A DNA stretch of 64,000 nucleotides from Diphasiastrum complanatum (lineage: Eukaryota; Streptophyta; Lycopodiopsida; Lycopodiales; Lycopodiaceae): positions 62,810,171 to 62,874,170 of the forward strand of contig CM055101.1 of NCBI GenBank assembly GCA_029204225.1, in the 5' to 3' direction. Positions 56,535-64,000 of this stretch are shown here, piece after piece. The notes beneath the pieces were generated by a model. The model had not been told where the DNA came from, searched no databases, and was given only the letters and a program-made list of their open reading frames with translations. The first letter of the stretch is position 1. Every line of letters starts with the position of its first letter. The position numbers and the translations under genes were made by a program.

Positions 56535-57713
56535 GTGGAACAGGAGGTGAGTCATGGCCATGCAGAGTCTCAAAAGGAGAGCTCTTCTACCTTGGTTCGC
56601 ACTTATCTTAAGTATTCCATAGAAGATGGAATAGTGATGAGAAATGGCAAGGCTCTTATTCCAGCTTGTGAGGTGCTGCGAAAGAGGATCTTGCATCTCT
56701 GTCACGATAGCCCTAGTGCTGGTCATCGTGGTGTGGATAGGACCTATGAGTTGATATGACGTAACTTTTGGTGGTCGAGACTTAAGAAAGGAATAAACCA
56801 TTATGTGACACATTGTTTTAAGTCTCAAGTTAATAAGGCTGAAAGGATTAAAGTGCCTGGATTATTACGCCCGTTACCTATACCAGAAGGGAGATGGGAG
56901 AGTATTTCCATGGACTTTATTACATGTTTACCGCATACGCAGTAGCAACATAATGCTATCCTAGTTGTGGTTGACAGACTCACGAAAATGGCTCATTTTA
57001 TCCCAACTAGTAATAAGATTGATGCACCTGGTACGGCTGATTTGTTTATACAGCATGTATTCAGACTTCATGGATTACCTAGATCCATTGTGTCTGACAG
57101 GGATTCTCGTTTTACTGGCAATTTTTGGACTGCAGTATTTGAGAAGTTAGAGGTGCAGTTGGGAATGAGTAGTTCTGATCATCCTGAAACAGATGGACAG
57201 ACTGAGAGAGTTAACCAAACCTTGGAAGACATGCTTAGGGCGTATGTGAGTGAAAGGCAAACGCAATGGGAACGTTACCTACCATTGTTGGAGTTTGCCT
57301 ATAATGATAAAAAGAATGCATCTACGAAGATGAGTCCTTTCGAGCTAAATTATGGTTTTAGACCAGCCAGTCCAGTTACTATAGGTATGCCTCATAAGAC
57401 ACCTAGTGCTATGGAATTTCTAACTCACATGCAACAGATGTTGGAGTTAGCTAAGGAAAATGTAAAAGCGGCGATGGATTGGGCAAATACATATGCTGAT
57501 CTGGATCGTACGCCAAGAGAGTTCGAGGAAGGAAATATGGTATTTCTCAGGATTCCAAAGGACTCAAAAACCCTAAAGACAGGGAAGTGTTATAAGTTGT
57601 CACCTAGATACTGTGAGCCTTGGAAAATTGTTAAAAAGATTAATAGTGTTGCTTATGAATTGGATTTGCCTGTTGGTTGTAAGGTTCATCCTGTTTTTCA
57701 TGTTCACGCTTAA
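56535..57713 (+). pseudogene. chromovirus integrase
   Basis: Zinc domain HLCHDSPSAGHRGVDRTYEL, core SMDFITCLP, VVVDRLTKMAHFIPTS, IVSDRDSRFTGNFW and HPETDGQTERVNQTLEDMLR (DDE), then LPLLEFAYND and SPFELNYGFRP. The GPF/Y-like module YCEPWKIVKKINSVAYELDL ends in VHPVFHVH, the usual lead-in to a chromodomain. Confidence 0.92.
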
Positions 57714-57779
57714 AGAAGGTTTTACATGATGGTGATAACTTGTTGGCTAATGGCCTTGTATTGTTTCAGGAGCATGGGG

Positions 57780-57952
57780 AGGTGATGCATGGACCAGCGA
57801 GAGTATTGGACCGGAGACATAGACGGTGCGGAATCGTTTGCTCCGTGAGTACTTGGTTGCATGGCATGGACGACCTCTCAGTGATGCTACCTGGGAGACC
57901 GCGCATGGGTTGCATGCACAGTATCCAGACTTTGCCATCGAGGACGATGTCA
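57780..57952 (+). pseudogene. chromovirus chromodomain remnant
   Basis: Sequence after the integrase reads PARVLDRRHRR and, in another frame, REYLVAWHGRPLSDATWE, HAQYPDFAIEDD. This is the classical chromodomain pattern (V-x-W-x-G-x-P-x-x-x-A-T-W-E). Broken. Confidence 0.75.
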
Positions 57953-57968
57953 TCTGAGGAGGGAAGGG

Positions 57969-58645
57969 ATGTCACATGTACTTTGAATCCCTTTGCCCAA
58001 TGTATGGTAAATTGTAATTATTAAATTGTAAATGGCTAAGTCACCGGCCTGTGGAGACAATTGTAAATTGCAATGTAAATATTTGTTATAGTGACTAAAT
58101 ACGAGATGGCCAAGGGGGTACTGGGTCTCTTGAGAGTCTATTGGACTGACCTCCTAAAAAGTAGGAAGGGTTGACTGGTCAACGTGACATGTGTCACATG
58201 CTCACTGGGATACTTGGTCCAGTGCATGAGTGACACTTGTCAGACGGTCAATGGACGGGTCAACAGGACATGTGTCATATGCTCATTGGGACACTTGGTC
58301 CAATGCATGAGTGACACGTGTCAGACTGTCCACCTACTAGCTTGCCTATGTGTCAGGGTACTGCCAAGTGGCAAGTGTCGGCTGTGCATGGAGTTTGCCA
58401 TGTGTCGACATTGGGATGTGTCAGGGTTAAGGGGTGCTTGAGGGCATATAGTGTGAGCCTTGCCAGGCATTCCCTATCATATTCCTATGCAGCTATGGTT
58501 GGGAGGAGACTTGCAGCAAAGCTCTCATGTTTGCTTGTTGATCTATGTACATTGCTTGAGATTAATAAAGTGACGAATTTGCTAGGTGATTCTGTGTATT
58601 TACTTAGGGTTTGTGAGCTTGTGTGCAACAAGTAAGACCACAACA
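57969..58645 (+). repeat. 3' LTR of the chromovirus
   Basis: Starts TGTCACATGTAC right after the polypurine tract and probably ends ACCACAACA at 58645 (677 bp). It contains two tandem 81-bp units starting at 58178 and 58259 (GTCAAC(G/A)(T/G)GACATGTGTCA ...), and a polyadenylation-like AATAAAG near 58563. Confidence 0.7.
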
Positions 58646-59735
58646 TACAGTTAATTCCAGGAAGTCAACCTATCTCTAGACAACCTCACAGGTTCTCTCA
58701 GAAAGAGGAGGTAGAGATTTTGAAATCCAATAGAAAACTATCTGAGGATGAGACATATCCAACCTAGTAAGTCACCATGGGGCGCTCATGTTCTTTCGCT
58801 TGGAACCTATTATGATTATACATGATACATTTTGTTTCATATTGGAATTTGGATTTTGGATGATGTTCGTTCAATGAATCATGATTTACAATCTACGTGT
58901 ATTAATTTATTGCCATGAATGATGAATCTTGAATCTTGAATCCTGATGTTGGCATTTATTTTGTATTTTGTATGTGGAATGTGCACACTACAGTCTGCAT
59001 TGTCATCGATGATCATTCAATGTCCATTGTCTATGTCAAATGTCCATTGACTTCACTGTAAATATGTATCATGATTCGTAATATGTATTATAATATATGT
59101 CCATTGTAATTTGATGAAACTTGAATGTTCACAATGTCACTGAGTCCAGAGTCCAGACTCAAGAGTCACAATTGAAGGTTTAAGGTTGAAACTTGAAACT
59201 TGAAACTTGAGTCTTGAATCAAATTTAGAATTTAAAATGTTCAATGAATTATGAATTTGAGTTCTTCATGCGAGAATCTAGTTACCTAAGTCAAAAGTCT
59301 TCAATCTTAAATGCTTAATGTACACAATAGTAAATACAACACATAATGCTAAATTTTACAATGTACTAAATTCTATTGCAGTATGTACTATGTAGTATGT
59401 ACTATCATCTATGGAGTCTCAATTAGATCCACGTCCATAGTCCACTACAGAGTAAAGTCTAAACTCTACAATGTGCAACTTGCATTGTGCATGAAACCTT
59501 AATACTTGAGAATAAAAAAGTGAACGCCGAGGCCTCTATGAGAAATGAAAGTTGAAGTTGAAACAACAAATTTGCTCAAGATTGAAGAAGCGATATGTCT
59601 CTCGACACTCGAAGAAAAGCAGATAAAATTATCAAGTGTGGAAATCTTTAAAGTGGAGTCCACTATGCACTTGTCCAATGTCAAGACTCAACATAGACAT
59701 TAGTGAATCGTGATTAGCGTAAATCTCATCTATGA
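58646..59735. other. No gene; AT-rich sequence with short reiterated words
   Basis: Words such as TTGAAACTTGAA, ATGTCCATTG and AGTATGTACTA recur over 58900-59480. Similar texture occurs at 60480-60780, 61080-61180 and 61780-61990, around the hAT exons, so this may be subterminal DNA of the same transposon. Confidence 0.35.
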
Positions 59736-59739
59736 TTCT

Positions 59740-60260
59740 ATCAAGTATCGATGTTGTTGAATGTTCAAAGCTACCAAGAGACAAGTACTTATCTAATATT
59801 ACCGACCACGCCACATTTCTTTCCCTTGATCCAGCCGGTTGTATCTCTCAGTTGTATCTCTCACAGTCACTCTCATACGGCTTGCGTTACCGCATTGGAC
59901 AGCTACGCACCTCTTCCCATCAGCTTGTTATTAAGATTGGTCATTGCTGGAATATCCCGCGTGAGCATAGATTATGTCGCCTCTGTTCTATGTGCGAGCT
60001 TGAAGATGAGGCACACTTCTTACTTCGATGCCCAGTTTATTATGAGGTCCGTGGTCGATATTATTGTCTTTATCGGGATGGTCCGCATACAATTTACAGT
60101 TTTTTCTCTTGTCCTGATGCTCGGTGTTTGGGGCTTCTTATCCGTGAGATGCTTTTACTTCGTCAGTCACTTTCCGCACGATCATATGGGCATAGACTCT
60201 CAACAGTTGCTAGTTACGGAATTCTTTCATACCCGAGCCCTTGATGAGGATTCGAATGAT
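59740..60260 (+). pseudogene. LINE ORF2 C-terminal fragment
   Basis: The 170-codon frame 59732-60244 reads LRYRIGQLRTSSHQLVIKIG, IPREHRLCRLC, ELEDEAHFLLRCPVYYEVRG and FSCPDARCLGLLIREML. This is the zinc-binding tail found after reverse transcriptase in many LINEs: R-T-S-S-H ... R-x-C-x-x-C ... E-D-E-x-H-F-L-x-x-C-P-x-Y. Endonuclease and RT are absent upstream. LINEs are commonly cut short at the 5' end. The tail DEDSNDDIDIPIPPRKKT lies in another frame just downstream (60240-60300). No poly-A tail is visible. Confidence 0.7.
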
Positions 60261-60349
60261 GATATTGACATACCTATCCCGCCACGGAAGAAAACCTGTC
60301 ACAGTTGCAGACAGCCAGTACAGCCTTCATCTCGACGTACCGTTTAGTG

Positions 60350-60800
60350 GACACTTCGGGTCTATTTTACTTGATCTCTCTTCTTCATCTGGCCTGGGTT
60401 GTGGGCATCCCTACTTTCTCCTAGTCATCAGTCCTACCTGGCTCGGGTTGTGGGCGTTTCATCATAACTTATAAGCTATAGTACATAAAAGATAGTCCAT
60501 AGTACATATGCTTGAATACTTCAAAGTTGAGTCATGACTCATGACACATGCACAATGCACGCAGCACATCACATTTTCAAACATCCAAGAGCTTCCAGAA
60601 ATGATAAATAGTAAAGTTATAAACTGTACAGGTGTAGTGACCACTGACAAATCACAAATTACAATTCAAGAGTCAAAAGTTTAAACTTTAAAGTAAAAGC
60701 ATAAATAATAAGAGTTTCAAGCGAAGCCTCTAGGCTCAAGCCTAAGGCCTCATATGTATTACTATTATGCTAGAGCCTAGTATGCTCCTATGCTGAGTGC
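60350..60800. other. No gene recognised
   Basis: Between the LINE tail and the hAT 3' exon. AT-rich repeated words (CATAGTACATA, AGTCATGACTCATGACAC). No ORF with motifs. Confidence 0.4.
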
Positions 60801-60808
60801 TGAGTGCT

Positions 60809-62196
60809 CTAGCCTCTAACTGCCCGCCTTAGAAGCTGTCGTTGTGGAGGCACTGGCATGGCCTTAGGGTCATCCTCCCCATCATGAGGCTCACCCTCAT
60901 CGTCATGCGCACCCTCAGTGGTAGATTCCTCATCTGAGTTAAGAGGGACTCTCAAAGGTGTCTGAGTCCCCAACGGCATGGCTCGGACACTCTCCTGCCC
61001 TCCTAGTCCTATGTGATGCAGCAACTCAAGTGGTAGGCCCTACGCAGTGCACACAAGGAATAAGGATGTAGGATCGACATTGATGATTGGACAAGGGTTA
61101 GAAACATTACAATCTAAAAAATACAATTACAATTTACAATCTAAAAAATACTAATATAAAGTATTGAATCAGGAATCGGGATTCGAAATCAACCTGCAGT
61201 CACTAAGGCCTCCCGATGGAGTATAGCATACACATCCTCCTCGTCTTGTGATCTTGGTGGCAAGTCTGGAACCCTTGCCACATCGATTTCATCGGGATTA
61301 ACCTATAGAATTGAAGTGTTAACAGTAACCACTTAAACCAAGATCTCGATTCTCAGTATTGGTATATAATTTCAAACAAAATAGCAATTTAAACGTTGAA
61401 GCCTAAAGGTTCTTAGTCTAGATTCTAGACTGATCATGGTAGACTTTACAGAATCCAAATTATTTGTATGGGCTCCCTGGTCTCCCTTAGGTTCTTCAAA
61501 AGTCGCAGGTTGGCATGCACAAGCACCAACCTCTCCAACTGCACAGTAGAAAGTCTATTCCTCCTCTTTATATGAATCAAAGAGAACACACTCCAATTTC
61601 TCTCGCGTGCAACTGTTGCGCAGTCTTGTGAGAGGATGCAGATGACAAGCCTTTGCAACTTGGGAACGTCATTCCCATACTTCATCCACCATGAAACAAG
61701 GTGCAATTGCCCTTCTCTCAGCTGTGCACTTGGACGCTTGAAATCGAGGCCCTTGGTCTTGAACATTCAACATTCAAGATATTGCAAATTTGAACTTATA
61801 CGCTACAATCAACTTGGTAACTACTAACAAGTCACAACTTGAACTTACTACTTACCAACTCAGTAACCGACTTAAAAATTCATAGTGAATACTAAATACT
61901 AGATATATTACTAACTCAAACTTCAGTACATACATGAATCATGATAGTACTAAGTAGTAACTACTAAGTACTAGCTTGTAATTCCTAAGTACATACTTGA
62001 ATACATTCAGGTCATCCATGAGTGCATCTTGATCCCTAGGATCAGGATATACAGAGGAGACGTACGTAGGAATGCCATCCCTGCTTGAGCTCTCGATCAT
62101 GGAATTGATCCTCCCTCCATAGTGGATCATGCAAAGGTTGATGGAAAAGATGAAAAAGATGACCCGATGTCTGCACAAAATGGTAACCACTTCCAC
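60809..62196 (-). pseudogene. hAT-superfamily transposase, 3' exons
   Basis: Four exon-like blocks on the minus strand: 62196-61997 (INSMIESSSRDGIPTYVSSV, YPDPRDQDALMDDLNVF; donor GTATGT), about 61766-61450 (the hAT C-terminal dimerisation domain), 61302-61194 and 61039-60809. The dimerisation block reads WWMKYGNDVPKLQRLVICIL, SQDCATVARERNWSVFSLIH and RRNRLSTVQLERLVLVHANL; ERNWS and the RNRL motif are diagnostic. The last two blocks (VNPDEIDVARVPDLPPRSQD, then an acidic tail ending RRAVRG-stop) have GT-AG borders. The catalytic DDE core and N-terminal BED finger are not seen, so the copy is 5'-truncated or degraded. Terminal inverted repeats were not identified. Confidence 0.75.
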
Positions 62197-62199
62197 TAT

Positions 62200-62662
62200 A
62201 CCTGGAAAAATGTTCCCATACCTAATTACTGGCTAAACAAGACAAGTGCGCAAGGAAATTGCATAAATAATGGAAATGCTGGAAATTACTGGAGATGATT
62301 TGTTCAAATAAATAGCAGTATTACAATGTTGTAACCTATGAAAATTCTCGCTAATTGTAGTCCAACCAAGAATAGGAGTAAAGTGTCAAGTGGGGTATGA
62401 TGGTTTAATTTTGGAAAATTTCATGTAACAGGTCTATCCAGTCCCAGAATATGGTTGTCCAATCTCAAGGGATTAGCCAGAATATGGTTGTCCAATCTCA
62501 ATGGATTAACCAGAAACCAATAATTGTTCGATTTTATGTTTCTAAATTCTAAATTGCTCTTATCTTGGCTTAAGACTCTGCCTGTCAACCTCATCTTTCA
62601 TGAGACTTCTGGGATCTGAGACATAGCTCCTGCCCATCGAACAGAGGCTTCAAGGAGTGGCA
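62200..62662 (+). promoter_or_regulatory. 5' flank and probable leader of the HAK/KUP gene
   Basis: About 460 bp upstream of the ATG at 62663. It contains a 33-bp tandem duplication at 62444-62509 (CCAGAATATGGTTGTCCAAT start). No convincing TATA box at a fixed distance is seen. The start codon context is GTGGCAATGG, good for plants (purine-rich, G at +4). Confidence 0.4.
62444..62509 (+). repeat. 33-bp tandem duplication
   Basis: Units start at 62444 and 62477 and differ at two positions (AAGGGATTAG versus AATGGATTAA). Confidence 0.9.
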
Positions 62663-63822
62663 ATGGAAAATTTCACAAAGGATAGTGAAGACCAAGAAGG
62701 ACAAAATTTGCAATCAGCTGAAAGTGATGAATCTTCATCAGAGACTGATCAACCTGAGTCCACGGAAGGGGTGGAATTTTTGAAGCAAACCTTAAGGCGA
62801 ATTGTTTCAAGGAAGGACTCTTTGGAAGAGGAAGCCAGATTCATTCCAGGGCAACATGATACAAGACACAAGGTATGTAGCTGGTTATTAAATTCATGAA
62901 TTGTCTTGGGATTTTCATGTGATCTACCTTTCTCATGAGTTGAATGCTATCCTTTTGTTTTGTTGCTACCCAAGATGTTGTAACGTAGTCATTTTATTGC
63001 TATAAGTATTGGTCTCTTTTGAGACTTAATAAGACTGACGAAGCCAAATTTTCTTCGACCCCTTTTGCAGCATCAATGTCATGGTATTTAGAACTTTTTT
63101 TGGCTCAAGGGTTCTAGGATGTGAATGCTAGTCCATCTGTCCATTTTTGCATCTAAAGTGCTGCTTACAAGCTCATCAGGCAGTCTTCTTATTCCTTAAA
63201 TATGTGCGAAGTTACAAAGTTTTCATACATCAAACTGGCAACGTGTTTGCAGGGCAGATCCAGTGCCTGGGTGCTTTATCTGGCATATCAATCTATTGGG
63301 GTGGTTTACGGCGACATGGGCACAAGCCCCCTATATGTATACAGCAGCACGTTTAGCGTGGATGGTGTGAAGAATCAGGAGGACATTCTTGGTGCCCTTT
63401 CTCTAATTTTGTATACACTCATTCTGAGCCCCCTGATTAAATACGTCTTCATTGTGTTACGTGCCAATGACCATGGAGAAGGTGAAGTATGATGAAGCTG
63501 CAGAGCCGGTAATTTGAGTTAAGTAGCTATTTCTGTTCCAAATGTATATACTAACTTTGATAATTGAATGCAGGTGGTACATTTGCTTTATACTCTTTAA
63601 TATCCAGGTATGCGAAGATCAGCCTGGTCACAAAGCATCATCCTGGTGATCAATCTCTTTCAACCTACAAGCTGCAGATACCGAGCAAGGAATTAGAGAG
63701 GTCTATATGGATCAAAGATAAGCTGGAGAAGAGTCTGACATTAAAGAGAGCACTTTTGTTTATTACACTGTTTGGCACATGTATGGTCATTGGTGATGGT
63801 ATCCTTACACCAGCCATTTCAG
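62663..63822 (+). CDS. HAK: KT/HAK/KUP potassium transporter, 5' exons (continues past window)
   Basis: Exons 62663-62872, 63253-63481 and 63574-63822 encode the first 229 residues; family members have about 750-850. These are K+ (H+-coupled) transporters of plasma membrane or tonoplast. Residues 1-70 are a hydrophilic, acidic cytosolic N-terminus. Exon 2 starts the first helix, [21 protein letters not shown] (residues 75-95, the family signature around GVVYGD), then PLYVYSSTF and the second helix [20 protein letters not shown]. The intron after HGEG, before GTFALYSL, is at a site I recall as conserved. Exon 3 includes [15 protein letters not shown] and [12 protein letters not shown]. All borders are GT-AG and the frame is intact. 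Wording [19 protein letters not shown] resembles the high-affinity cluster I, from memory only. ATG at 62663 is preferred over the upstream GTG. Confidence 0.93.
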
Positions 63823-64000
63823 GTTAGTGTGATCTCATTTTGATAGATATATATTTGCCTTGCAGCTTCTTTGCTTTTTCATTTTCTACTCAGTACAAGA
63901 ACTGGACTTTTTCTGCACTCGGTTTCTCTTGTCATAAGATGACCTTTTCGTAGTATCCTTAGTCATCCTACCTCATTAATATTAGCAACAATAATATGGT
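63823..64000 (+). other. Intron 3 of the HAK/KUP gene, incomplete
   Basis: Begins with donor GTTAGT at 63823. T-rich. No following exon (expected to resume with V-L-S-A-V) is recognised before the window ends. Confidence 0.75.

Larger units (their letters stand above)
55893..57966 (+). mobile_element. Ty3/gypsy chromovirus, RT thumb to chromodomain
   Basis: Plus-strand order: RT thumb FLGLAVFYRKYV, RNase H, integrase, chromodomain, polypurine tract (GAGGAGGGAAGG near 57958) and LTR from 57969. Position and type fit the gag-protease block at 51788-52675, with a minus-strand copia lying between. Chromodomains of this group steer insertion to heterochromatin. Broken, with several breaks. The 5' LTR is not seen, so age cannot be given. 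Confidence 0.85.

Noticed and set aside
58178-58441. Cys-rich ORF with repeated CVTCSLGYLVQCMSDTC-type unit
   Set aside because: It lies in the chromovirus LTR and is created by an 81-bp tandem duplication whose length happens to divide by three. No gene context.
59751-60347. 198-codon ORF overlapping the LINE tail
   Set aside because: The LINE zinc-tail motifs are in the other frame (59732-60244). This frame is mostly a shadow, with only its last part following the acidic linker.
62657-62662. GTG start six bases before the HAK/KUP ATG
   Set aside because: Plant genes start at ATG. ATG at 62663 has a good context and gives the same frame.
1-64000. tRNA, rRNA, telomere or organelle-derived DNA
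   Set aside because: No cloverleaf with A/B boxes, rRNA core words, TTTAGGG arrays or plastid/mitochondrial gene motifs were recognised by eye. A dedicated scan (tRNAscan-type, organelle alignment) was not possible.

Overview
This is plant nuclear DNA from a large, repeat-dense genome. The signs are a spliced KT/HAK/KUP potassium-transporter gene, decayed exons of a plant-type terpene synthase, Ty1/copia and Ty3/gypsy LTR retrotransposons (several primed by initiator-Met tRNA), a hAT DNA transposon and a LINE tail. The density of nested old elements, and a terpene synthase with kaurene/diterpene-synthase-like motifs, fit a gymnosperm or fern better than a small-genome angiosperm. The lineage cannot be settled from the sequence. 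All readings were made by eye, without searches.

Layout. 1-6735: minus-strand Ty3/gypsy element of the non-chromodomain (Tat/Athila-like) kind with an extra coding stretch 3' of integrase. 6735-8690: copia pieces, including one arm of a 1.05-kb inverted repeat whose partner lies at 31.5-32.5 kb. 8754-10800: terpene synthase pseudogene, minus strand, with recognisable exons and splice sites. 11.9-16.5 kb: copia pieces with one copia nested inside another. 16.5-19.8 kb: an LTR followed by 2.8 kb of coding-free DNA (LARD-like). 19.8-21.2 kb: an LTR fragment, then a cluster of a 10-bp motif in both orientations. 21.4-24.8 kb: gypsy gag pieces. 24.85-30.88 kb: the youngest-looking element, a copia with 650-bp LTRs and a 5-bp target duplication, inserted into a gypsy gag. 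Its reverse-transcriptase interval is occupied by an unrelated open stretch. 31-45 kb: copia and gypsy fragments, LTRs, and a 1.2-kb segment at 42.5-43.7 kb with unrecognised exon-like coding DNA on both strands. 45-51.6 kb: mostly non-coding, with tandem repeats. 51.6-58.6 kb: a chromovirus apparently split by a minus-strand copia. 59.7-62.2 kb: LINE tail and hAT transposase exons. 62.66 kb to the end: the first three exons of the HAK/KUP gene.

Functionally, the only gene that looks intact as far as it is seen is the potassium transporter, which runs off the right edge after 229 codons. The terpene synthase is dead: it has lost a catalytic aspartate and carries stops and frame changes. The rest is selfish DNA at different stages of decay, from the roughly 3%-diverged LTR pair at 24.85-30.88 kb to fragments recognisable only by short motifs.

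The parts least explained by known families are the foreign segment inside the copia at 28.68-29.65 kb, the two-strand exon-like segment at 42.5-43.7 kb, the GCGAGAGTT motif cluster at 20.6-21.2 kb, and the extra 3' coding region of the first gypsy element.
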